Shown in pieces: positions 7,970 through 14,440 of a DNA stretch of 31,691 bases. The position numbers and the translations under genes were made by a program. This stretch comes from Evtepia sp. (GTDB taxonomy: Bacteria > Bacillota > Clostridia > Oscillospirales > Oscillospiraceae): NCBI GenBank assembly GCA_020025735.1, contig JAHHRP010000006.1, forward strand, positions 1-31,691. The letters are read 5' to 3'. Below the pieces are notes generated by a model. The model ran no database searches, had not been told where the DNA came from, and saw nothing but the letters and a program-made list of their open reading frames with translations. Numbering within the stretch: position 1 is the first letter of the stretch; every line of letters starts with the position of its first letter.

Positions 7970-7998
7970 TTGACAAAACACCCAAAAAAACTTATACT
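7970..7998 (+). promoter_or_regulatory. Promoter of tRNA-Leu
   Basis: -35 TTGACA (7970-7975), 17-nt spacer, -10 TATACT (7993-7998). It ends 18 nt before the tRNA, a typical stable-RNA layout. Confidence 0.88.
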
Positions 7999-8016
7999 AT
8001 TCAAGCAACCAAAAAT

Positions 8017-8100
8017 GCGGATGTGCTGGAACTGGTAGACAGGCACGTTTGAGGGGCGTGTGTCTATGACGTACGGGTTCAAGTCCCGTCATCCGCACCA
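8017..8100 (+). tRNA. tRNA-Leu (anticodon GAG), CCA encoded
   Basis: The acceptor stem GCGGATG pairs with CATCCGC, followed by A and the encoded CCA (8098-8100). The anticodon arm is CACGT-TTGAGGG-GCGTG, giving anticodon GAG (CUU/CUC codons). A long variable arm precedes the T arm ACGGG-TTCAAGT-CCCGT, as expected of a class II leucine tRNA. It has its own promoter upstream and terminator downstream. Confidence 0.95.
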
Positions 8101-8107
8101 AGTTGCG

Positions 8108-8156
8108 GAGAGCCGGAAACATTGGTCAAACAATGGTTCCGGCTCTCTTTTGTTTT
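8108..8156 (+). terminator. Terminator of the tRNA-Leu transcript
   Basis: GAGAGCCGGAA (8108-8118) pairs with TTCCGGCTCTC (8137-8147). CATTG/CAATG extends the stem inside after one mismatch. A T-rich TTTTGTTTT tail follows. Confidence 0.9.
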
Positions 8157-8181
8157 CCCCCTCAAGCAAAGGAGGCCGGCT

Positions 8182-8598
8182 ATGGAAGCCTATCAACACA
8201 CAGTACAATACTACGAAACCGATCAAATGAGCATCGTCCACCACAGCAATTACATCCGTTGGATGGAGGAGGCTCGGGTAGACTATCTGGCCCAGCTCGG
8301 CTGGGGACTCGACAGATTAGAGGCATTGGGGGCCGTATCCCCTATTACTTCCCTCAGCGTCAAGTACAAGCAGCCTACCCTCTTCCCCCAGGTCATCTCC
8401 ATTCAGGTTACCCTCACCCGGTTCACCGGTGTGCGCTTGTATTTGCATTATGTGATGGAAAATCCTCAGGGAGAGATCGTCTTTGAAGGAGACTCCGAAC
8501 ACTGCTTCCAGGATCGCTCCGGCCGTATCCTGCGCCTGAACAAAGACCTCCCCGCCTTCGCGCAGGTCCTCCGAGAACAACTGCCCACCCAACCCTGA
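8182..8598 (+). CDS. Acyl-CoA thioesterase, 4HBT hotdog fold (YbgC/FadM-like)
   Basis: A 138-residue single-domain hotdog thioesterase. The signature YYETDQMSIVHHSNYIRWMEE carries the catalytic Asp (residue 14) and the conserved HxNY segment of the 4-hydroxybenzoyl-CoA thioesterase superfamily. The thioester substrate is not predictable. ATG at 8182 follows AAAGGAGG (8168-8175) at 6 nt; upstream in-frame codons lie in the tRNA terminator. The 3' end meets the convergent TspO gene with only 7 nt between stops and no terminator. Confidence 0.88.
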   Translation: MEAYQHTVQYYETDQMSIVHHSNYIRWMEEARVDYLAQLGWGLDRLEALGAVSPITSLSVKYKQPTLFPQVISIQVTLTRFTGVRLYLHYVMENPQGEIVFEGDSEHCFQDRSGRILRLNKDLPAFAQVLREQLPTQP

Positions 8599-8605
8599 GT
8601 GACTG

Positions 8606-9076
8606 CTACTGGTTGAGGAGAAACACCCCAAAGTTCAGCACTGCTGCATAGCCCGTCCACAATAAATAGGGAATCTGAAGCCGCGCTGCCAGCAAATCCA
8701 CCCGCGCAAAGGATGCCATCATCCAGAGGATCAACCACAACAGCAGAAGCAGCCACAGGAAGGCCAGCAGATACCACCCTGGGCCGAAAAACCAGACAGA
8801 CCAGAAAAAATTCACCATCAGCTGCAACGCAAACGGCAGGAGACTCTTCTGCCGCTCTGGTTTTTGGGTCAGCCAGACTCGAGCCGCCCCCACTCCCATC
8901 AAAAGATACAAAAGGTTCCAAACCAAAGAGAAGAGAACATCCGGCGGCGTAAAACTGGGCTTTTCCAGCTGCTGATAGGTCGGCATTCCATGGTAGACCA
9001 TCATCCCCGTCACACCACCCACTGCCAGAGGAATCACCAGAAAGAGGATATACGTCAAAATCGTTCTTTTTTTCAT
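8606..9076 (-). CDS. tspO: TspO/MBR family membrane protein
   Basis: A 156-residue, Trp-rich integral membrane protein with about five hydrophobic helices, the size of bacterial TspO. Family signatures are the KPSFTPPDVLFSLVWNLLYLLMG loop and helix, the FFWSVWFFG segment and the terminal WTGYAAVLNF. Bacterial TspO binds and photodegrades tetrapyrroles and is linked to stress control; the role here is inferred from family only. ATG at 9076 has a weak ribosome site (GGGTGA). Confidence 0.88.
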   Translation of the reverse strand: MKKRTILTYILFLVIPLAVGGVTGMMVYHGMPTYQQLEKPSFTPPDVLFSLVWNLLYLLMGVGAARVWLTQKPERQKSLLPFALQLMVNFFWSVWFFGPGWYLLAFLWLLLLLWLILWMMASFARVDLLAARLQIPYLLWTGYAAVLNFGVFLLNQ

Positions 9077-9217
9077 CCAATCACCCAAAAAGAGTATGCC
9101 AGTTTCCCCCTCTGTTATCCCTCCTGGCATCCTCCTTTTCTCGCCGAGACAGGCATAGACCAGCCCCCTGCCCCATACAACAACCATAGCAGCCAATCCA
9201 GCAAGGAGGAGATTACA

Positions 9218-10048
9218 ATGCAGCAAGCCATTGAAGTGCTGAAAGTCATTTTCCTGGGCATCGTGGAGGGAATCACAGAATGGCTCCCCATCAGCAGCAC
9301 CGGACACATGCTTTTGGTGGACGAGTTTTTACAGATGAACGTCAGTGCTGCCTTCAAAGATATGTTCTTTGTGGTGATCCAGCTGGGCGCGATCTTGGCC
9401 GTGGTCCTTCTTTTCTGGGAGAAAATGTGGCCCTTCCGCCGCAAAACCCCAACCCAGTCCCCTGTTCAGTGGGACACCATCCAGCTCTGGTGCAAGGTGG
9501 TGGTTGCCTGCATCCCTGGTGCCGTAGTAACCATCCTCTTTGACGACTACATCGAGGCCCACCTCCACACCCCTATGGTCATTGCCGCTGCCCTCATCCT
9601 CTATGGCGTCGGCTTCATTCTCATCGAAAACTGGAACAAAACCCGTTCCGCCAAGATCCAGACCCTGGCAGAGATCAGTTACAAAACAGCCTTCCTCATC
9701 GGTCTCTTCCAGGTGTTGTCCATCATCCCTGGTACCTCCCGTTCCGGGTCCACCATCATCGGCGCCCTGCTCATTGGGGTCTCCCGCATCGCCGCGGCCG
9801 AGTTCACCTTCTTCCTGGCTGTCCCGGTAATGTTCGGCCTGAGCCTGTTCAAACTCCTAAAATTCGGCTTCGTCCTGACCCAGATGGAACTTGTCACCCT
9901 TTTTGTGGGATGCCTGGTGGCCTTCCTCGTCTCCCTTGTGGTCATCAAGTTCCTCATGGGATACATCAAAAAACACGACTTCAAAGTGTTTGGGTGGTAC
10001 CGGATCGTCTTAGGTCTTGTGGTGCTGGGCTACTTTGCCCTGAAGTAA
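9218..10048 (+). CDS. uppP: Undecaprenyl-diphosphate phosphatase
   Basis: Integral membrane enzyme that dephosphorylates undecaprenyl diphosphate so the carrier can be reused in peptidoglycan and teichoic acid synthesis; the family also gives bacitracin tolerance. It has 276 residues and about eight membrane helices. Active-site motifs are EGITEWLPISSTGH (18-30) and PGTSRSGS (171-178). ATG at 9218 follows AAGGAGGAG; more upstream in-frame codons are out of keeping with the family. It links functionally with the wecA-like gene at 15492-16667, which uses the same lipid carrier. Confidence 0.95.
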   Translation: MQQAIEVLKVIFLGIVEGITEWLPISSTGHMLLVDEFLQMNVSAAFKDMFFVVIQLGAILAVVLLFWEKMWPFRRKTPTQSPVQWDTIQLWCKVVVACIPGAVVTILFDDYIEAHLHTPMVIAAALILYGVGFILIENWNKTRSAKIQTLAEISYKTAFLIGLFQVLSIIPGTSRSGSTIIGALLIGVSRIAAAEFTFFLAVPVMFGLSLFKLLKFGFVLTQMELVTLFVGCLVAFLVSLVVIKFLMGYIKKHDFKVFGWYRIVLGLVVLGYFALK

Positions 10049-10133
10049 CCCCCCTCCCTTTATCCGTGCAAGATCTGTCCGTAAAGACAAATTCTCGCAC
10101 AGCAAACTGAACTCCCTCTCGCAAAAGCAGCAC

Positions 10134-10200
10134 ACCCTTTTTACGCATAGCCAACAGCTCTGGCTCAATTTCTTTGATGTGTGTACTTTCTTTTGGCCAT
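10134..10200 (-). pseudogene. Possible decayed start of an IS3-type orfA (transposase helix-turn-helix subunit)
   Basis: Read from 10200 on the minus strand, ATG begins MAKRKYTH. After a frame shift it continues as IKEIEPELLAMRKKG. Together these resemble the N-terminus I recall for IS3-type OrfA proteins of gut Clostridia (MAKRKYTHIKEIEPE...). Restoring the frame needs two bases in the ACACAC run near 10180, which fits a dinucleotide contraction. A GGGGGT ribosome site precedes the ATG. No further transposase sequence is seen, so at most ~22 codons survive. The resemblance is from memory, hence low confidence. Confidence 0.35.
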
Positions 10201-10206
10201 AATGAT

Positions 10207-10252
10207 ACCCCCTGTTGTAGTTTTTATTATCCTACAGCAGGGGGTGTTTTTT
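10207..10252 (+). terminator. Terminator-like hairpin downstream of uppP
   Basis: 14-bp arms at 10207-10220 and 10232-10245 (one G-T pair) with an 11-nt loop, then a GTTTTTT tract. It is ~160 nt after the uppP stop. It could end that transcript or belong to the end of the decayed insertion element next to it. Confidence 0.75.
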
Positions 10253-10342
10253 CATTGTCTGTTTTTACTGGTCCGGTTCAAACCATCACAGGGCTTTTCT
10301 TTATTACGATCTATTCGGATATCATGGGGTGGGAAAGCGCAT

Positions 10343-11536
10343 TTACTTCTTCTCGTTGTATGCCTTGATGCCCTTGGCCAGCAGGTCCATCGCCCGCTCC
10401 AGATCGGCCTGTTTGAGCACATAGGCAATACGGATCTCATTCTTCCCCTTACCAGGCGTCCCATAGAACGGCTCACCGGGGGCAAACATGACCGTTTCAT
10501 GATTGTCCTCAAACTCCTCCAGCAGCCACTGCTGGAACTTGTCTGCGTCATCCACAGGCAGAGCGGCCATGACATAAAATGCTCCCTTGGGGCATTCACA
10601 AACCACACCGGGAATCTCAGCCAGCTTGCCTACCACGGTGTCACGGCGGCGCTTGTACTCCTCACGAACCGCAGCAAAGTACTCAGGCCCCACGTTATAC
10701 AAGGCAGCAGAAGCCAACTGATCCAGCGTAGCAACGGACAGACGAGCCTGACAATACTTCATTGCCTCAGCAAGCAGGTCATGGTTCCGGCTCAAAATGG
10801 CACCCACGCGGGCACCACAGGCAGAGAACCGCTTCGAGACCGTGTCGATGACAATAACATTCTCTGCTGCATCGGTGTACTCACCAAAGGACTGCAGCGG
10901 CTCACCAGCATAGACAAACTCACGATATGCCTCGTCGCCAATGATGAACAGATCATGTTCCTTGGCAATGTCACACATCATGCGCTGCTCTTCTGGGGTA
11001 AGCACCACACCAGTAGGATTGCCAGGATTGGTGCAGACGATGGCGCGGGTATGTTCATTGATCTGTGCCTCGATCTTGGCACGGTCTGCGTAACGATATC
11101 CCTCCTCGGGGGAAGTAGGAATGGGGTGGATGCTGCCGCCGGTGGTATTGACCATGGTAGCATAGTTGGGATAGAAAGGCTCTGGGATGAGCACTTCGTC
11201 ACCATCATCCAAAATACACTGGAAGATGATGGCCAACGCCTCAGAACCACCCGTGGTGATGAGGATTTCATCCTTCTCAAAGTGCATGTTCAGATTGTCG
11301 TAGTACTTCTGGATGGCGTCGATCAACTCGGGCATTCCGGGAGAGGGTGCATACTCCAAAACAGACTGACTGAACTCACGTACAGCCTCAAAAAACTGAG
11401 GGGGCGTTTCCACATCGGGCTGACCGATATTCAAGTGATAGATCTTCCGGCCCTTGGCTTCTGCCGCTACTGCGTAGGGATGGAACTTACGCATGGGAGA
11501 CAGACCGCACTTCTTTACTTTGCTGGAAAACTTCAT
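10343..11536 (-). CDS. Pyridoxal-phosphate-dependent aminotransferase, class I/II
   Basis: A 397-residue fold-type I aminotransferase. Seen are the N-terminal HLNIGQPDVETP, the substrate-binding NPGNPTG, the GDEAYREF strand with the PLP Asp, the PLP Lys in VSKRFSACGARVG and a C-terminal Arg in IRIAYV. It is in the aspartate/aromatic aminotransferase group, but amino-acid preference cannot be read. ATG at 11536 has GGAGG at ~7 nt. It is transcribed from its own strong promoter at 11601-11629, separated from coaX by a terminator. It is clearly distinct from the aspC-like gene at 22408-23601. Confidence 0.88.
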   Translation of the reverse strand: MKFSSKVKKCGLSPMRKFHPYAVAAEAKGRKIYHLNIGQPDVETPPQFFEAVREFSQSVLEYAPSPGMPELIDAIQKYYDNLNMHFEKDEILITTGGSEALAIIFQCILDDGDEVLIPEPFYPNYATMVNTTGGSIHPIPTSPEEGYRYADRAKIEAQINEHTRAIVCTNPGNPTGVVLTPEEQRMMCDIAKEHDLFIIGDEAYREFVYAGEPLQSFGEYTDAAENVIVIDTVSKRFSACGARVGAILSRNHDLLAEAMKYCQARLSVATLDQLASAALYNVGPEYFAAVREEYKRRRDTVVGKLAEIPGVVCECPKGAFYVMAALPVDDADKFQQWLLEEFEDNHETVMFAPGEPFYGTPGKGKNEIRIAYVLKQADLERAMDLLAKGIKAYNEKK

Positions 11537-11600
11537 GTCCTTACCTCCATTGATATCATATTTGCGCCCGCGCCGAAGTACAGGCCAAACATTCGACACC

Positions 11601-11629
11601 ATTGTAAAACCTGATTGAGAAAATGTCAA
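11601..11629 (-). promoter_or_regulatory. Strong sigma-A promoter of the aminotransferase gene
   Basis: Minus strand: -35 TTGACA (11624-11629), 17-nt spacer, -10 TACAAT (11601-11606). Leader about 58 nt. Confidence 0.85.
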
Positions 11630-11709
11630 TCTTTATCCCAAGATTCCTCAACAGTAGAGAAAACATGCCCTGCGGCAGCTGCACAGAATAACCTCTCGCT
11701 CTTCTACAT

Positions 11710-11747
11710 AAAAACACAGGCAGCAAAGCGCGCTCTGCTGCCTGTGT
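11710..11747 (-). terminator. Rho-independent terminator of the first coaX gene
   Basis: Perfect 12-bp arms ACACAGGCAGCA (11714-11725) and TGCTGCCTGTGT (11736-11747). On the minus strand they are followed by TTTTT. It lies 11 nt after the coaX stop. Confidence 0.9.
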
Positions 11748-11758
11748 TCTATGCGGCT

Positions 11759-12541
11759 TCACTGCCTGTTTTGTTCCTTTTTATACCGCTCGTAAATAAT
11801 CCGCAGACCATCCAAAATCAACTGCCCGTCCACTACATCGATCAGTTTTGTATTGTCCGCAATCATCCGAGCCAAGCCGCCAGTGGCCACTACCTTTCCC
11901 TCTGAACCGCATCCCATCTCCTCCTTCGTATGACGGATGAGATACTCAATGGCACCAATATATCCCATCACTGACCCTGCCTGAATCTGGGAAACGGTGT
12001 TCTGTCCCAGCACCGACTGGGGGCAGATAAGTTCTATCCGGGGCAGCATTGCCGCCTGATGAAAAAGCGCATCCGTTGAAACCCGAATCCCCGCCAGGAT
12101 ACAGCCGCCCAGATAAGTGCCCTGTGCATCCAGCGCATCCACTGTGGTGGCAGTCCCGAAATCCAGCACCACCAAAGGCTTTCCATATTTTTCCATTGCA
12201 GCAACGCAGGAAACCGATCGGTCTGCCCCTAAGTGATCCTCTCCCTCGTAATAAATGCCAGAAGAAACATCTTCATCCACGATGATGGGCTTTTTCCCAA
12301 AATACTTCACCATTGCGCTGGTAAGGGTATACATCACCTGGGGCACCACAGAGGCGATGATGATATCACTAATCTGGTCGGTGGTAAGGTTGAAGCGGCG
12401 AAAATACTGACATGCTATCAGCCCGATCTCGTCTGAGGTGCGGTTGGCATCTGTCATCAAACGAAAACTGCCGATGAGCTTCTCTCCCTCCAAAAGGCCG
12501 AACACCATGTTGGTGTTCCCCACATCAATGGCCATGAGCAT
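11759..12541 (-). CDS. coaX: Type III pantothenate kinase (canonical copy)
   Basis: ATP-dependent phosphorylation of pantothenate, first step of coenzyme A synthesis. The type III enzyme belongs to the ASKHA fold. The protein has 260 residues. The N-terminal phosphate loop is DVGNTN (6-11), the conserved LGADR is at 104-108, the second phosphate motif DFGTATT at 127-133, and a glycine-rich VVATGGLA near residue 220. ATG at 12541 has AGGAGG at 7 nt. A divergent paralogue lies at 23834-24622. No type I or II pantothenate kinase is present in the window. Confidence 0.93.
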   Translation of the reverse strand: MLMAIDVGNTNMVFGLLEGEKLIGSFRLMTDANRTSDEIGLIACQYFRRFNLTTDQISDIIIASVVPQVMYTLTSAMVKYFGKKPIIVDEDVSSGIYYEGEDHLGADRSVSCVAAMEKYGKPLVVLDFGTATTVDALDAQGTYLGGCILAGIRVSTDALFHQAAMLPRIELICPQSVLGQNTVSQIQAGSVMGYIGAIEYLIRHTKEEMGCGSEGKVVATGGLARMIADNTKLIDVVDGQLILDGLRIIYERYKKEQNRQ

Positions 12542-12605
12542 GTCCTGTCCTCCTAATGATCTGTCGGAAATCTGTCTCCCGCAAGGTGCCAGAGACAGTG
12601 GGGAA

Positions 12606-12611
12606 ATGATA
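12606..12611 (-). promoter_or_regulatory. Possible extended -10 promoter of coaX
   Basis: TATCAT on the minus strand preceded by TGC (extended -10), ~65 nt before the coaX start. No good -35 is seen. Confidence 0.35.
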
Positions 12612-12665
12612 GCACATTTGCGCCTTTTTTTCCAGAACTATTTTTCTTTTTCTTCCATTCAACAA

Positions 12666-12694
12666 GCACATTGCCTCACCTGAGAACATATACT
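12666..12694 (+). promoter_or_regulatory. Sigma-E-like (mother-cell sporulation) promoter of the three-gene cassette
   Basis: -35 GCACATT (12666-12672) matches 6 of 7 positions of the B. subtilis sigma-E consensus KMATATT. After exactly 14 nt, -10 CATATACT (12687-12694) matches 7 of 8 of CATACANT (N counted as matching). It lies ~35 nt before the first ATG. The same architecture is seen upstream of spoIVA in this window. No equally good sigma-A promoter is present. Confidence 0.6.
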
Positions 12695-12728
12695 GAAGCA
12701 GCAACACTCGGAAGGAGCCTTTGATTTT

Positions 12729-13013
12729 ATGGATGATTTTACCCAAGCCCTGGGAAAAGATCCCCAGGCCCGACGGCTGCTGGAAGACCAGAAAGCCGTG
12801 CGCCAACTGCTGAACAATCCAGAAACCCGCAGGGTACTCCAATCCTTACAGCGCAAAAACACCCAGCGCCTCCAATCGGCGGCCAAAGCCGCTCTCCAAG
12901 GGGACCCCTCTGCCCTGAACGGGGTCTTACAGGAGTTGTCAAAAGATCCGCAGGCTGCCAAGGCCATGGAGGACCTAAACCAAACCCTGAATCAGGAACC
13001 AGGCAAACACTGA
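12729..13013 (+). CDS. Small conserved-type protein of unknown function, cassette gene 1
   Basis: A 94-residue charged, predicted all-helical protein with no signal peptide or membrane segment. It contains an internal duplication: residues 6-20 and 68-82 share the pattern Q-x-L-x-K-D-P-Q-A-x4-E-D (9 of 15 identical). I do not recognise a named domain; I recall similar three-gene sets in related Clostridia but cannot verify this. ATG at 12729 follows AAGGAG at 11 nt. It is first in a tight run with the genes at 13030 and 13403, behind the sigma-E-like promoter at 12666-12694. Confidence 0.72.
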   Translation: MDDFTQALGKDPQARRLLEDQKAVRQLLNNPETRRVLQSLQRKNTQRLQSAAKAALQGDPSALNGVLQELSKDPQAAKAMEDLNQTLNQEPGKH

Positions 13014-13029
13014 GAAAGGAGGGGGGAGC

Positions 13030-13419
13030 ATGGCTGACCTGGAAGATGCCCTGAACACCCTGCTGACAGATCCCGATGCCATGGGACAGATCATGTCTCT
13101 GGCAGGGAAGTTGGGGCTAAACGGGGATGATCCAAACCAGGACCAGGAATCCCAACAGGATATTCCTCAGCCACCAGATGCCGAGCATAGCATCCCCCCT
13201 TCCTTCTTCAACCCCGATCAGCTGGGACAGCTGGGCCGCCTGATGTCTCTCGTCCAAGAGGGACGCGATCCACAGGCCGATGCCCTTTTGACTGCTCTGC
13301 GGCCCTATCTGCGCCCAGCTCGCCAGGAAAAACTGGATCGGGCCATGCGTCTGGCTGGGCTGTCGCGGGCGGCCCGGCAGGCCTATCGCCTGTGGAAGGA
13401 GGGTGAGCTCCATTTATAA
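13030..13419 (+). CDS. Small protein of unknown function, cassette gene 2
   Basis: A 129-residue protein in two parts. The N-terminal helical segment (MADLEDALNTLLTDPDAMGQ) contains an LTDPDAM motif reminiscent of the DPQA repeat of gene 1. A low-complexity Gln/Asp/Pro linker (about 35-60) leads to a C-terminal Arg/Leu-rich helical region with LLTALRPYLRPARQEKLDRAMRL. No enzyme motif, signal peptide or membrane helix is visible. ATG at 13030 follows AGGAGG. It starts 17 nt after gene 1 and overlaps gene 3. Confidence 0.72.
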   Translation: MADLEDALNTLLTDPDAMGQIMSLAGKLGLNGDDPNQDQESQQDIPQPPDAEHSIPPSFFNPDQLGQLGRLMSLVQEGRDPQADALLTALRPYLRPARQEKLDRAMRLAGLSRAARQAYRLWKEGELHL

Positions 13420-13687
13420 CGCATACATCCCTGGGGATGGCCCCTATGAAAAGATCCCGGAGGAACATCCCCCGGGATCTGACACTGTTTTCTCTTCCCT
13501 GCTGGGTGGCAAACTGGGCAGCAAAGGACTCTCTGGGCTGCTGAGCAAACTGGGCCTGGACAAGTGGGACAGCGGCGATCTGCTGCTGCTGCTCATCCTT
13601 TTCCTCCTCTGGCGAGAGGGAGACAATTTTGATCTGGTCCTCCTGCTGGGTCTGGCCCTGCTCTTGCTACGGGACAGCAGTGATTGA
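13403..13687 (+). CDS. Small membrane-type protein of unknown function, cassette gene 3 (start probably ATT at 13412)
   Basis: About 91-94 residues. A hydrophilic N-terminus (IYNAYIPGDGPYEK) is followed by a Gly/Leu/Lys stretch. Two Leu-rich hydrophobic segments then appear, GDLLLLLILFLLW (about 58-70) and DLVLLLGLALLLL (about 77-89), suggesting a small membrane or membrane-associated protein. The coordinates use the GTG at 13403, but AAGGAGG (13396-13402) abuts it with no spacing. The in-frame ATT at 13412 sits 9 nt from that site. It also aligns with the Met of the MYNRYIP-type start I recall from similar proteins. The gene overlaps cassette gene 2 and, tail to tail, the gene at 13667-14413 by 21 nt. 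Confidence 0.65.
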   Translation: MSSIYNAYIPGDGPYEKIPEEHPPGSDTVFSSLLGGKLGSKGLSGLLSKLGLDKWDSGDLLLLLILFLLWREGDNFDLVLLLGLALLLLRDSSD

Positions 13688-14413
13688 GCTTTCATGCAGC
13701 ACCGTGCCATCTGGGAGCGAAAAAACCGTCCCTCCCTCCAAAGGAGCTACAAACTCAATCTGAGTCATCTCATAAACCTTGCGGTTTCCTTCATAGGTCT
13801 CTGCGCCGCACAGCAGACCGCTGGCTGTGTCGATCCAATAGCAGTCCCGGATGTCCTGCTTCCTGTCTACCTCCACAAAGATGCAGTAGGCACCATTTCT
13901 CTCTTCATACCCAGCAGAAATGATCTGCTCTGTCGGCAAATCCAACACATCTTCATAGGTTGGAATCCGCTGTGCCAGGTCTGCCGTGCCTGCTTGGGCA
14001 TCGGTCTCCTGCCAGGTTTGGTCTCCAGCGTACCAGAGGCGAAGCTTACCATCCCCTACCACTCGGTATTGCACACTTCCCCCTGTGGTCACGGCAGTAC
14101 GAATATAGTCCCCGTCGGCCCAAATCTCCACCTTATCCGTACTCTGGCCTCCCTCCCAGTATAAACTCACTGTGAGGATACAGCGATAACTTTCCGGCCG
14201 GGATAGGCTGGCTATGACCTCCTGCACCGTTGCAGGTGTGACCGCCACTGACAGGTAGTTCTCTGCCCCCTGACTAGTCTGCTGGTTCACATCGGGCAGG
14301 AAAACTTTGGGGACTCGGCCAGTGACAGCAGGCAGAACGATGCTAACAAAGACAGCGACCAAAATGGTCACTGCGATGGCCGCGACCAGAAACGTGCGGT
14401 TTTTTTGCTCCAT
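13667..14413 (-). CDS. Membrane-anchored extracytoplasmic protein of unknown function
   Basis: A 248-residue protein with one N-terminal hydrophobic anchor (FLVAAIAVTILVAVFVSIVLP, residues ~8-28) and no lipobox Cys. The rest looks extracytoplasmic and beta-rich: VIASLSRPESY, then strands in VEIWADGDYIRTAV, QYRVVGDGKLRLWYAG and CYWIDTASGLLCGAETY. This resembles LolA/LppX-type or outer-surface beta folds only loosely, and no family is claimed. ATG at 14413 has AAAGGGG at ~8 nt. It is the last gene of the trpS-wecA-wecB operon (27 nt after wecB), so an envelope-related role is a reasonable guess. Confidence 0.78.
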   Translation of the reverse strand: MEQKNRTFLVAAIAVTILVAVFVSIVLPAVTGRVPKVFLPDVNQQTSQGAENYLSVAVTPATVQEVIASLSRPESYRCILTVSLYWEGGQSTDKVEIWADGDYIRTAVTTGGSVQYRVVGDGKLRLWYAGDQTWQETDAQAGTADLAQRIPTYEDVLDLPTEQIISAGYEERNGAYCIFVEVDRKQDIRDCYWIDTASGLLCGAETYEGNRKVYEMTQIEFVAPLEGGTVFSLPDGTVLHESSITAVP

Positions 14414-14440
14414 GGCCAACGCCCCTTTCCTGGCAGTTCC

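Noticed and set aside
8599..8605. Terminator between the thioesterase and TspO genes
   Set aside because: Only 7 nt separate the two stops and no hairpin is formed there.
9153..9181. Second sigma-E-like promoter before uppP (GCATAGA-14-CATACAAC)
   Set aside because: The -35 fits only 5 of 7 positions and the -10 lacks the final T. In this GC-rich gap the match could be chance, so it is not listed as a feature.
10181..11614. 477-codon plus-strand open frame opposite the aminotransferase
   Set aside because: The aminotransferase on the minus strand has full PLP motifs, promoter and ribosome site; the opposite frame has none.
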